In this document: positions 48,470 to 61,200 of the stretch, piece by piece
How positions within the stretch are numbered: position 1 is the stretch's first letter
Layout of the letters: every line of letters begins with the position of its first letter
From: Azolla caroliniana
Lineage: Eukaryota > Polypodiophyta
Direction: 5' to 3'
Assembly (NCBI GenBank): GCA_043228905.1
Contig: JBHGNT010000001.1
Location: forward strand, 34,658,001 to 34,722,000
DNA: 64,000 nt
The notes under the pieces: generated by a model
Database searches by the model: none
Told to the model about the DNA's origin: nothing
Seen by the model: only the letters and a program-made list of their open reading frames with translations
Position numbers and translations under genes: made by a program

Positions 48470-50125
48470 TTCATATGACAACTACATTAAAAAAAACTTC
48501 AATAGCATGAGAAGGTGGTAGGTTCGATAAGGCCATGTTGGTGAGACAAGCAATCCCATTGTTGGACTATTTGGCAATGTGGCTTGTACTACTAGGTGAT
48601 TATAAGGAACGAGGGAATATGAAGCTTGGGAGGAAAGCTTTTGATTAGGCAATGTTCTATATAATGCTCGTACAATATCCTTGTGGCATTTGAGGCTCAC
48701 AAAGTATTGACTCTATGAGAATGAAGCACACAATGTTGACAACTTCAATATCATTAGAAGACTGTCCTGATGTGTTAAAACTAAAACTCCTAAACGTTAA
48801 CTTGTTAATATAGCTGAACCTATTCCTCAACTGCTTGTTGAAGGCCTTCCCATAAGTTTGTGCTGCAGGCGTATTTACTTTTCATTGAAGTGCATTGCTA
48901 AGACTTGTTGGAATATTCACATGGTTCTTTCATTTCAATGAGCCATGCAGCTCTATTGTAAGTGATATATGTGTGAGTGTTATATTACCATCATATATAT
49001 GAAAGAAACAATAGAAATATTGTATTAACATCTCTATGAGACCCAACAATGTTTGCACTAGTAATAACATATGCTATCCCATCAAAATCTGAAACAGCAC
49101 TACAAAATAGATGTATGACGACATGCAAATTTAAATATCATAATGCTAGAGCATTACACTAGATGCTTGGCATCAATCTTCATGTCATAGGGAGAGATCA
49201 AAAGCAGTGATGGACTAGATCATGCACTAATGCCCACATCTCAATCTTCCTGTATCACATATGCAGCATAATTTGCAAATGGATAAAACTTAATAAATCT
49301 GTGCTGCACATTTCGTTATTGTGCATTTAATTCCCTATTTCGTTGCAACACTATGTAGTGGGTGGGTGGGTGTATCTTCATGATATTCCATATCAAGGAT
49401 GCATTAATTAGACCAATTGGACTACTGAAGCAAAACCATAGAACAGAAATAGAGAAACAATGACATTGAGGCAGACTCCATCCACTGATGGTTTACTCAT
49501 AAAATGTAGATTTGTGCAGTGTCCACATGTAAAGGCTTTGACTAATATGTATGTTACATACAATCAGGTTTTATTGTTTTCCTCTTATATCAGATTTTTG
49601 TTACAACCGATCTAGTAACCCTCGAAATTGAGTAAAAATGCTATATTGCTAAACCAATCGTTAAATAATGTCTAATGCCTCAATTTCAATACTTTAGCTG
49701 CAGTGTATACAATGGACAGATACATTTAGCTGCTCTGATACTTGTGCTGCACATCTAAGAATCTCTTCCTGGGAACCAGAGAATTAGAAACACTTGGTAC
49801 AAAGTATTTTTGGTGATAGATCATTCTCACTCATGTCAAGTTTCCATAATGAAAACGAGAACATGACAAAGAACACAAGTTTGCGCCTACAGGAAAACTT
49901 CTAAATGAAGGAACTTCCATCTTACACAAAATAATTATGTGTTCATCTACCTACGTATGGTATGTTCACATCTGATTTGATCCACACTCATAAGAATATA
50001 TGATGTATGTGCTTAAAAATCACCTCTTGATTTTTGGGCAAAACCTCTTGCAAAACACACCACCTCTATAGTGCTTTTTAGAAAGAAAAAGAGAGATTTT
50101 TTTGATTGATAATGATTTCTCCTAT
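48470..50125. other. Intergenic region between the PPR and NRAMP genes
   Basis: The left part carries a broken duplicate of the PPR 3' end (separate entry). The right part is AT-rich and includes the NRAMP 3' UTR. No other gene is seen. Confidence 0.6.
48513..48762 (+). pseudogene. Decayed tandem duplicate of the PPR gene 3' end
   Basis: This stretch repeats the last 250 bases of the PPR gene and its 3' flank at an offset of about 302 bases. Matching landmarks are GGTTCGATAAGGCC against GGTTTGATAAGGCC, TTGGACTATTTGGCAATGTGG against the coding counterpart, GGGAGGAAAGCTTTTGATTA against GGGAGGTTAGCCTTTGATCA, and CTATGAGAATGAA in both. In the copy the glutamine codon of the FDQ segment is TAG, and there are indels, so it cannot encode the E domain. 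Confidence 0.88.
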
Positions 50126-53100
50126 TTATTTTACACTTAACTGGCTTGAATTAACAATGGTCAATGGCCTATGATGTTCATTCATCTCAACTGAAAGAGA
50201 CTTTTCATCCTCAAAAGGATCAATCATTTCTTGCATATCATGCAAAATGTATGTCTCTGTTCTATCGTTCCTCAATGCAAGGTAGCCTATAAAGCTGGCA
50301 TATGCCAATAAACCAATAGAACCCAAAATTCCAATGGCCCATTGAATTGGTTTAAATCTTGTGCTCGTATGGATCCAATAAACACATTGACTTGAAAGGT
50401 AGAAGAGGTTAATGAGGATTATACAGCTACCAATGCTCCAAGCAAGGCCAGCAACCTATCCAACACAAGTAATGCACGTATATGGCTTATCTTCTTCATA
50501 CTTCAGATAACAAATACATGATTTTCTGGTATACAGTTCATACGTAAGCCTTGAGATATTAATGAAGCCCAAAGTAGTACTTTTATGGATATATACTTTT
50601 AAAACAAGGGAATCAAGATTACCCTTCTCGAATTGGCATGGCACCCCATCTTCAGACTGTTGCTTGTGAACTTCAAAAGAGGAAGAAGCGCAAAAGGCAA
50701 TTCAAATGACAGAATCATCTGTGAAAAATCGCAGCAGGAATAGCATTTCCAATCAATCATAACAATATTTTAGCAAGTGACCAAATAATCCCTCCAGAAA
50801 AAGAGAGAACAAATTGGGACAAATTTCTATCTAGAAGAACATTACATTATCAAACGAATCAAAGGTATCTAAGAACCCCTACCGAAGATACAATGATCAA
50901 TTTTCCAGCACCACTAGGTCCAGCAATGAGTGACACAATAAGGCTGGGTACAATTGCTACACATCTGGTTAGCATGTTTCTAATCCATGGAGAATATTTC
51001 AGTTGCAAAAATCCCTGCAATTTCAGACAAAAAGGAAATCTTATGGCCAAATAAACTGAGATTTTCAACGTTCTACTTTGTATGTCCTGCATTAACATAG
51101 AATACACACCTACCTGCATAACATATTGGCCAGCGTAAGTTCCAGTTATTGTAGAGCTTTGTCCAGAGGCCAGCAATGCAATCGCAAACACAGTAGAACT
51201 CCATGAACCCAAAGAATTCTGTAAATCGAAGTGACATGATCATATTCAGTGTGCCCTCGAGAAGCTTTTGCATACATTTAGTCCAAGAACAATGGGCAAG
51301 TTATAACGCTACTTTCAAAAGGAAGGCAGCACGATTAAGATCGAGGTCTTTACAGTTCTCTGCATCCTCAGTAGAAATGTTTGGACTGCTGCAGACAGCT
51401 CCACTAACAGAAACCACGGCAATATTTATGATAAATGACACCAGCAAAGCAAAACAACATTCTACAAGGTTGTATCTACACCCATCCTGCACAAAAAAGG
51501 AACTGAATTAAAATAAGAATCTGGGACTGGAGAATGTTTTTCACAGATACGCTCTTTGAATGCAAAATACCTTGATTCCTTGGACAGTTCGAGGAGTCTT
51601 CCTTGTTAAAACCAAAGCGGAATGAAGATAAAGGTTGTGACTGTAGCAAAATGCCGAAAGCGGTGCAGTGATTTAAAACAAGACTATTTCAAATAATTAA
51701 ATATTCCAACATGTTTGAAAGAGAATGATTAAAGTAATGGTAAAACTTGCATAGGGACTACCAAATGTTCAGTGATTTAAAATGGAACTTTTCTGTTAAT
51801 TAAATATCCCAACATGATTGAAAGAGAAAAATTAAAAAACTGGCAAAAATGCATAGAGACAACCAAAATGAAATTCATTGAATCTATCATCTTTGCAATA
51901 ATTTCAGTTAAAGGACAAAAGTCACACAGAAAAAAAATGCTAGACATGCTAGTGTATGTTCACATTAAATCATTGATCATGACACAAGATGAATAATTTG
52001 CAACAGATGGTTACAATAGGGACACATAAAAATTAGGAGGTTGCAAGATGCTGGAGCTCTGGCAACAACCCAAGGTTAATCTCTAGAATCAAGAAGGAAC
52101 AATGCCAAAACATTCGAGTTCAGGGCAGTAATTTACAGGGCATACCATATCATTTAACAGAACAATATCTATGCATTGTTTATGACTTGAGAAGCTAAAA
52201 AGCCATATGACCAGTCTAACAGTCAGAGTGGAGCTTCTATAAGAGTATTGATACAGGTAGAAGGTCAGCACTCCATACAGTAAATAGAACATCTTTGGAG
52301 AATGATACAACTCATGCTATGCATGGATAGAGCAGATGGTTGTATTATAAGCAAAAACCTCTTAAATGGTTAAAAATCCGCATTACGTTCCTATACATAA
52401 AAAATAACGCATGGAAAGCAAGACTTACGGCATGACCATTGCACCCAAAAGAGAAATGGCGATTGCAAAAGACCCATCTCCTTTCAACTGTGGAACAATG
52501 AGTCCATACATAATCTCTGTATAAGAGGGTTCTGCATAGTGCAACTCCAAGAAGAAGCAGCATGCGATAGTCAAAACCAAAAAGAATATGAATACTTCCA
52601 ACTTTCTCACCTACAACCAACACCATTATATAGAAAACAAAAGTTGGTAAAATACTGAATAAACTTTGTTATAAAATTACCACCAAGATTTGAGCATAGG
52701 AATCACCCCATATTGCTGTAAGCCAAGAAATATTAGAGTGCTAAAGCCTGTCAAGATGACTCCGATCCACAATTCAATATGGAATAGCATATTAAGGGCA
52801 TACGCTGTCCCAATTACTGAAAAATAACGCAATTGTAAGCTGCATAATCATGACAAAATCAAGAAGAAAGCAAACAATAGAAGACTGACCTTCAGGAATG
52901 TCACTTGCAACAATAGCTAATTCTGCTAAAACCCATAGAATAAAGTTTGTCGATGGTGGGTACTCTGCCCTGCAATGTTCTGCTAAATGCTTTCCTGAAA
53001 CCAAACATGATCTTTCATATCAAAAACTATCAGCATCCTTGAGAAGTCTAGATGAATCACAAGAATCAATGCATTGACAACTATCCAGAAAACCAGATCA

Positions 53101-56100
53101 GAACCACATGAAAAAATTGACCTGTAACAACTCCCAAGTTAGAAGCCAGAGATTGCACAACTGCTCCTGCTATGGTTGCTATCAGAAGTACCCAAAGAAG
53201 CTGCAACACCAATTGAATTAAATCAATCAAAATGGAACACATCTCCTATATTCACATCAGTGATGTTGTGAATAGCATTCAATTACCTGTCTGAACATAA
53301 CTGTTCGGTTCTATAACAGTATACTATCTCTTTTGTTCATACTTATACACTTTGCTGCAGTCATGCATCTCGCGCATATTTTTGATGCCACTCATGATGT
53401 GTATAGCCTAGATCAAGGTCACAAATTCACTATATCTATGCAAAGTTTCACCAACTCTGCCTCCCTCTCGTTCTTTTATAATGGATTACTAGCATCTACA
53501 TTATGGCAACATTAAGATGGTGATGCAATATTCATGACCAGTATTGTGACCTGACAGCAAGGATCGAATTTGTTATATTATCATCTCTAATGAGATGTTT
53601 CAGAGGTTAAGTGCATGCGCATGTTTTTGTCAAAATTGAAAAAGTAACTCTCATCAGAGTGGAAATTTGAACTGCTTGTATTCCTACGTTCAAATTCCAT
53701 GTGCAACTTTAAAATACCTTAGCTGTAGGTGTGGGAAATGTGGGACAAGATGATGACTTTGACTGAGCGGGCAAGATGAATTGGAGGGAAAGAAAACCGT
53801 GATTTCGATGAATTTCATTGCCTTTGCAGCCTAGCTCCTTTAAAGTTCCATACATACATGTGAGGTAGTGATAAATGCAAAATTATTTTCTTGATTTATT
53901 GATCTTCTCTTTAGGAAGAGGGGTAATTTCTTAGTCCAGAAAATAAAGTCAGGTTGTTAACAGAGTCCAGTAGACTTTCAGGCAGGAAAAGACACAGAAA
54001 ATGATTAAATATCCTTCCAAAAATGAACAATGCAACAATTTACATTAATCTGGATTCTGATTAAAATTTTATAGTTTTACTAGTGCTATAGGTGTTTTTC
54101 TAAATCTTAAATCAGGTAAAGTTTGCATACCTCAAACTTATATTTTGCACCAGCTTGAAGGTCACTTTCAACTAAAATTTCATGAAGATGAGACAATATC
54201 AAAACTTTTGTTTTATTGTGTTCCCAGAAGCAAATCGAAGTGAGTGGATGAAAACTTTCATTTATTCTTTGACTTACAATTTCCAGGGTCCATGTATGCA
54301 ATAGAAACAAGAAACCCTGGTCCAGCATATGCAAAAAGCTTCCTCAAACCTCGGTTCTGCAAATATTAAAGACAGAAAATGTTGTATATTCAAAAGTTTC
54401 TTAGACTCGCACATAGTTTTATTATCCTGTAGTTTTGCTTAAACGATTTCCAAGTCTAGAAATGGGGAACATTTAGTTCTAACAAATGCTTCCCAATAGA
54501 AAGAATTTATGTGATCCTATAGTTAAAGACATATTACGCCTCTTGGACTTGTTTTCTGGGTATTAAACAGAAAATACTCTAAACACTTATTTATGCCTCT
54601 TGGACTTGCTTTCTGGGTATCAAACAAAAAATACTCTAAACACTTGTCTACGGCTTGTCAAAGCCATTGAAATCAAAATTTGGACAACCCTATTTGCATC
54701 TTACTTATGCATTGACATCAAAGTTTGGAAAACTCCAAACAAGGGTAAAACTACAATTATTTAATCGTCAACATGTTTTACATGTAAAAAACATGAGCAG
54801 AAAGCTGAGAGAGAGAAAGAGACAGAGCCGAGAAGAACTATACCTGAGTGTCTTCAAAAGGGCAAAATACAAAATGACTAGGAATTGCATGATGAAGTCT
54901 CCACGAAACCAAGGTTTTAATCGCATGCTCTTGAGCCTTGACCAATAAATACGTGTCCCAACCCACAAAGGATACCCAAAAGAAAGGACTGGCATGCAGT
55001 CATGAATTTTAGGACCATCTCAACTCACCTAGATCCCAAACCAGAGGCATAGTGGTTTCCAACTCCAAAGGTGCCATTCATGAAGTTTCCCAGGATTCAC
55101 ATGGGGTTCAAATATTCTTGCTTCCCCTAGGGACCTAATCACCCAGTCCATGTCCAATGTCCAATGTCCATAGAAGGTATTATCCTTGTGTATTTATAAA
55201 ATCAGAAATTTTGGGCAGAAAAATAATGGCAAAATCCATTGTGAATCATCCTTCAAAATGTTTTACCATGCAGGAGGTCCCATAGGCAATATCAGGGTGG
55301 AAACACGCCTACAATACCTTCATGCAGTGACAAGTGTAATGAACTTTACATCCCAAGAACAAGTACAGGTCTACTGCAAAGGAGGGTATACACCTGCATA
55401 GTCAACAGTCCTGAAAATCTCCGATTTTGCTGCTCCAATCAGTCAAAAAGGAAGATGTTTAATAAACTTTAAGCAAAGTATGTTTACTAGCCCATGCACC
55501 TGACGGTGGCTCAAATTTCACTCTTCTCACTATTTTACTGGGTGAACCTGTTGAATGTAGGATTTAAATGCATAGCCTGGCCTCCACCAGACAACCTTAC
55601 CAGCTGAGCTATATCCCTCCTCTTTCACTCCTTATTTCATCTGCTCTATATAGAAATTTCATGACCTTCAGCTTCAAGAAATTTCATGGCCTAAGCCTTC
55701 AACCTTGCAATCATTGTTTATATGTAGAAAACAGGGTCGTATATTATGCATACCGAAATTCCTTCAAAATTGCCATCCGTCCTAATTCTGACTGAAGTAA
55801 AAATCACAGTATATACATTCTGACTGAAGAAACTCAGCATGGCTATATCCCCCAAAGAGAAATGTTTTGTGCTTCTTGAGAAAATTACATGGTAAATTCA
55901 TCCTTATTTCTCGATTACTACAATATTACCATTTTTCTTTCTTTCTCAAGGATGACCAAGAGCATTTTGGGAAACAGCACAAACTTGTGAGTACTGCATA
56001 GTTTGTCTCTTACGCTTAAAACACTAGTGTTACGATCTCTTTTTGTGGGTGCAGTTACATTGTAGCAGGTAAGGAGTGATGTTACTTTGACAATCAAGGG

Positions 56101-58160
56101 AAACCTATCAGATACCCCACATTAAGTAACATATGGTAGAGGAACAAGTTATTGTGTATCACCTGCTTCAAGCACAAGATTATGACGTCGATAAATACTA
56201 GAGATAGGTCCATTAATATAGGTTAATTCTAGATGACCATATCCAGAAACATAACCTAAGGTTGGATTTATAAAGAGCTAGCTTAGTTTGGAAGGTGTGA
56301 CACCTCATTTTCCTTGTACTACAGAATCATATAAGCATCTCACGTGAAATTTATATCATTCTGTACTATTTCCAATAGCACACCTTTGCACATCTGATTT
56401 GTCCTATAGACCAATCTGGCCTTAATAATAAGTGTTAAACTTGTTTCCCTTTTTTCTCTTTATCACCTCTCTATCAAGAGAGGTTCCTAGAGTGCAACAA
56501 TGTGATGATGGGTTCCTTGAGCTTCTTAGTGTACACAATCTCCAACCAAGGCATGTGCTAAATGCCTTTAACATGAGACTTAAGGTGAGATGCCTACCAC
56601 TAAACAAGGTACTAATCTTCTTGACATATAGGTTCCTACTTGCTTGAAAGCCTATTACCAAAACTTTGTCAAAGATCGCCACAGCAGAGTAGTACCTCAC
56701 TATAAATGCCAAAATCCAATATTCACTCAACAATGTTAATACTATAATCCTCAAAAAAATTCAAATGTCAGAAGAACCATGTTAAGTACAGGTACGTGAA
56801 GGATCTACAAGGCTAGGCAAAAGATGAGACACCAGGAGTGGAAGTGGGAGTGGAAGTCGGAGTGGGAGTAGGAGTGAGGTGGGGGTGGGGGTGATTGTGG
56901 ACGAACAATGCTCGTGAACAACTTAACTATTGCTAAATTCCAAGGTCTTATACTTCTAAGGAAGTACTAAATGGAAACATCTGAAGAGATTTGAGATCTT
57001 CCCAAGCCATGATGGTATAATGACGGCACAGGATAGAAGACAGAGGCTATTCAGTTCCATTGTGCGTTGGACAGAGAACACATCCGCACCCGGAGATTAG
57101 CGTGATGTCAATTGCTTAATTTGGATCGTGATTCTCACACCGCACATGATGGTACAACAATGGCACAGGATGGAGGACAGAGACTATTCACTTCCATTGT
57201 GTGTCAGACAAATGACACATCAGTATCCAGAGATTAACTTGATGATGTCACATCAGCATACCCACAATGAGGGTCGCATCATAATCAGTGGAACTTAAGA
57301 AGCTTGTGAAACCTCAGCAGTCAAATAATTACATGCCTTTGGCATCACAAGATGTCGTTGACATCTATAAATTGAAGATGAAAATGGATGGAGTTAAATT
57401 GATTAGTTATCACTTTCTTTTGTTGTACTGCACACAGAATCATCATGTTCGTTTTTCCTCTCATTATGATGGAAAATTGAGGTGATCTAAACTGATTCTT
57501 AAACCCAATTCCAAGTTTCTGTAACCCTATTTCCTTTTCCGAAATTTTGCATTAGCATGACCCTGCCAAATTCTGCAAATTTGAAGAAAAGGAAAAATGA
57601 GAAACTGATTTTTCTATTTCTTAGAAAACTATCCACATCGATTTCTTGGTAACCATATCCTTTGTTCTCCCTATATCTCTTTATTGGCATGATCTGACAC
57701 CTGAAATGTCTGAAAAAACTTTAAAAACTTCAGATTGGATGAGTAGAACAAAAAGAGATATCCCACACTTATTTCTCAATAATCCTAAGCTTAATGATTA
57801 CTAAGATGTTTGCATTATCATGATCTTCTAAGTTCTGAGATGTCTGTTATATTCCTGATAACCCTAACCGTACCCCTAATGCTTTTGAAAAACGTTGGCC
57901 AATACCATGATCATCTGAGGCCTGAGCTGTCTGCTAAGACCTCATAAAAACAGAACATTTAGAGTAGAAAGGATGAGAAAAAGAAACACGCAGAGAGGGA
58001 GAGATTATTATTATGATTGTATTGTTATTATTATTACCAGAGGAATCTCTACTTGCAAGTCTTTGACAGGATCACCTTTGTGAAGACCAGAAGAGTCTTC
58101 TTGATTGACAACAGGTTCATAGCGTGATCTATTGGGCGGTCCTTCCTTCTCGGGTTCCAT
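50126..58160 (-). CDS. NRAMP-family divalent metal transporter
   Basis: Proton-coupled importer or vacuolar exporter of Mn2+, Fe2+ and similar ions, integral to a membrane. Exons in transcript order: 58160-58038, 54356-54278, 54171-54131, 53200-53122, 52994-52890, 52816-52707, 52610-52429, 51640-51571, 51486-51313, 51218-51114, 51014-50883, 50718-50623 and 50455-50126, giving 541 residues in one frame. The TM1 metal-binding DPGN is at 64-67 and the TM6 MPH at 239-241, both intact. The NRAMP transport signature ([20 protein letters not shown]) is at about 335-354. About twelve hydrophobic segments can be counted, with the N-terminal 41 residues polar. The sequence resembles the plant NRAMP2/3/4 branch rather than EIN2, which has a long C-terminal domain not present here. 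Intron 1 is 3.7 kb and contains a SINE and several tandem duplications. Confidence 0.95.
54541..54652. repeat. 57-bp direct tandem duplication in NRAMP intron 1
   Basis: Two copies of a unit beginning TCTTGGACTTG and containing TTTCTGGGTAT and ATACTCTAAACACTT at a period of 57 bases, with only a few differences. Confidence 0.92.
55468..55620 (-). mobile_element. tRNA-derived SINE, copy 2 (NRAMP intron 1)
   Basis: On the minus strand it begins GGAGGGATATAGCTCAGCTG. The Pol III A box TAGCTCAGCTGG at 55611-55600 fits the consensus exactly, followed by GGTAAGGTTGTCTGGTGGAG. A B-box-like ATTTAAATCCTAC lies 30-45 bases on. Beyond the head come CCCAGTAAAATAGTGAGAAG and a tail with TCAGGTGCATGGGCTAGTAAA. 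The element at 18262-18410 has the same block order. No target-site duplication could be fixed by eye. The intact A box and non-coding body support a SINE, not a functional tRNA. Confidence 0.65.
56829..56893. repeat. G-rich hexamer minisatellite (GGAGTG-like)
   Basis: About ten degenerate copies of GGAGTG or GGGGTG in NRAMP intron 1. Its GGG and GGGGG runs could fold as a G-quadruplex on the plus strand. Confidence 0.85.
57008..57260. repeat. 137-bp direct tandem duplication in NRAMP intron 1
   Basis: Two diverged copies start CATGATGGTA at a period of 137 bases and share GGCACAGGAT, TTCCATTGTG and AGAGATTA or GGAGATTA. Confidence 0.88.
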
Positions 58161-58264
58161 GGAGAGAGAGAGAGAGAGAATCAGGAAACACCGTGAGGGG
58201 GCGTGGTGTTTTCTTTTTCTCTGCCGTGACTATTTCCTACAAGAGGAACAGAAATACAAAGATG

Positions 58265-58296
<32 letters not shown>

Positions 58297-61200
58297 GAAG
58301 ATCTTGGGACCTCGACAATTTCTTTCCCAAACACTTACACTTCCAACTCATTGAAAGCTTTTAGTTTACACACTTCCTGAGTCTGTGTCTCTTTGTGTGT
58401 GTGGGTGTGTGTGTGTGAGAGAGAGAGAGAGAAAGAAAGAAAGAGAGAGAGAGATATAGAGAGTAGCCAGTGTCCGGACTCGATCCATGCGCCTTTGTGT
58501 TCCAGTTCTGTGATGTACCTGTATTGTCTTATTCTTTGATTTGATCGTTCCATATCACCCCCACCTCCCTCTCCCAGTTAATGGTTTGTGTCACTATTGC
58601 TTATGGTGCGCCTGGATATTGTGTGTAGAAAAAAAGGCCAAATGATGCTCTCGTATCCTCTAAGATGTTTCCCAATTAATGGTTTGGGTACAGGGTTCAT
58701 ATGACATGTAGCTTGGCATTTGAAATTTCCAGTTGTCGCCACAAAGTGACCCCCAAATGCATGATGCGACCTCAAGTTATGTTGAGAAGAATGATTAAAA
58801 AAAGTTAAGTGTATGAAAAATTTGAGAAAAATGTTGGAATCGTTAACACACCAAACAATTTGGGATCTTGGTGATCCCGTCACTGAAGTGACCCCATAGG
58901 TTGAGTCCCAATAACCAAATTGATAACAAATGCATGAGTTTGCAATATCGATCATCTAGAATCTAGATCATATGTATGTCTTTGATTATTGGGTAATGTA
59001 TATTGTCCTTGAAGTGTTTATCGTTGTAGATAAGGGCACACTTTTTCCAAGTGTGACCAAGGAAGCAACTACATGCATTTTGTTTGATTAATGACTTGTG
59101 GTGCCAAAAGCAACATAAACTCACCGAGTTGCAAATGCGAGTAGTGAGAGATAAACCTTAGTTCAACACAACCACTATGTAGGCAATGAGAATAAGGAAT
59201 GGTCCTTCAAAACAAAAGAGATGGCAATCCTCTTCACAATCAAGGTGTTTAATTGAGATTTGTACAACAAAATATTGTAGTATATGGTTTGGAAGGGTAA
59301 CATTTATTGACCAAAGTAGGTTGCACAAAGCTCTTACTTTATTTATCATGATGTAGTGTTCTTGCATTTAAAAGTAGGTTGACACATTGCTTTTCTACCA
59401 AGATTTGAGGGTTTGAACAATTATTTACATTCATGTTTTGTTTCACAACCATAGATCACTTAATTATCCACGTCTAAGAATGTCTAAGAGAGTGGTAATG
59501 TTGTTATAATCGCGATGTTCAACGTGCTTGACATGCATTCATTCCAATTGTGGTTGAGAAAAGTTGCACCTCAAACTATATTATTGCCTTGTTTGCAGTC
59601 CAATATCATTTTTATCAAGTATTCATACGTGTGGATAGTCATTCTAAAGGCCTAACATTGCCAACAAATACTTATTGATTCACAATATGTTAGCACTCGA
59701 GACATGACCAAAAGATGAGGTAGATTGTCCTTGGGGTCTTGTGTATTTGACTCAAGCTTATGACATGAGAATGTCTTGAACAAATTCAATGTCCTAATAT
59801 ATAAAGATGACAATTTGTGTTATAAACACCACCACGTTTGATAGGCTAAATGTAAGGACCGACAATAATGCTTGTAATACTCTATTATTAGCCAAATGAG
59901 ACACGCTATGGATGCACTCTCATCAAACTACTATAAACTTAGTACCGTAAGAAATGGATCATGGTTGTGGCCTCATGTGAGCGATGTAACCTTTAAAACG
60001 TTGTCTTAACTTAGAATGTAGGTTGGAAATCGCTTTTGCACTATTGGGAATGATAGTTATAACTTATCATTTATCATCGGGTCCCCCACATTATTGATGC
60101 ATATATCAAGCCTTATACAACCAACCACAATGTTTCCATACTTCTTTCATCACATGCACCCTACTCTCAGGAGACTCTGGCTTAGGTTGACTTTAAAGAT
60201 AGCCATCGTGGTTTTTAAAACACGTGGATCGTGCTTAACTTTGGTTAGCATAAGAGAACAAAACTAAAACTTTGACCTATTTCTAACTATTGTTATTACA
60301 TCACAAAACGTAATGTGCAATTCGATCTTCAAGTGACCGAATATATGGTATCCATCAAGATCCGATAAAAGTATAACCCGAGTCAAAGTTTAACCGTGTG
60401 TAGGAAAATATTCTACCTTTAACCTTTTTCCAAGTTTTAAAGGTGCCCTCTACCATCATTATATATAAATAGGAGATTATGTGATATTGTTCTCTCTCCG
60501 TCTATATGGAATCAATTGAAAAGGTACTCTAGGGTCAATTGTCACTCTCAAACATTGTTAGGCATATAAGTATCTTCTGTACTCTCTAGTCAAAATTATC
60601 TAGGAGCTAGATGTAGGAAGAAAGTCTCACCTTTTCTCTACCTAACAGTGTGTATGGATCTTTTGAAATGTGAGATTTCTTAGTATATAACCACACATTT
60701 TATATTTTTCTTTTCGAATCTAACCTTACTAGTTTGCTTCGTATATGTTGTATGTGCACCTATTCGTAGACCTACAATTCCTTCACAAAAGATTATGTTC
60801 GATTTTTTGGCCATCTTAAAATGAATTGTGAGTGATTGGATGCATAATATGATCAAGATGGATCCACACGACAATGTTTATGTTGTGAGGAAACGATTAT
60901 ACATATTCAATACCTTGTGGGCATCTTTCTTTGTTGCTCTTTTATCATTACCACTCCATGCATTTCCCTAATATCCCTTCCCATATGTGAATCACGTTTT
61001 GTTCAAACATTGCACCTATGCATTAGCATAATTAATTTACTTATTATAGGCCTAAATTCAATTTTCTTTGATTATTTCGGGGCAACATTGTGGAGTTATC
61101 CCATTTATTAAACCATACACTTACAAACTCAAATCTTATAAACCTTGCTAACTTATTTGATGACCTAGGAGAGTTAGGGTTGGACATTGACTTAGTTACC

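Noticed and set aside
55590-55620. Candidate functional tRNA gene
   Set aside because: Only the A-box half resembles a tRNA; there is no matching acceptor stem or anticodon arm, and the rest matches the SINE copy near 18.3 kb.
60440-60700. Possible LTR with a TATA box and CT-rich start
   Set aside because: No second LTR, primer-binding site, polypurine tract or gag/pol coding was found nearby.
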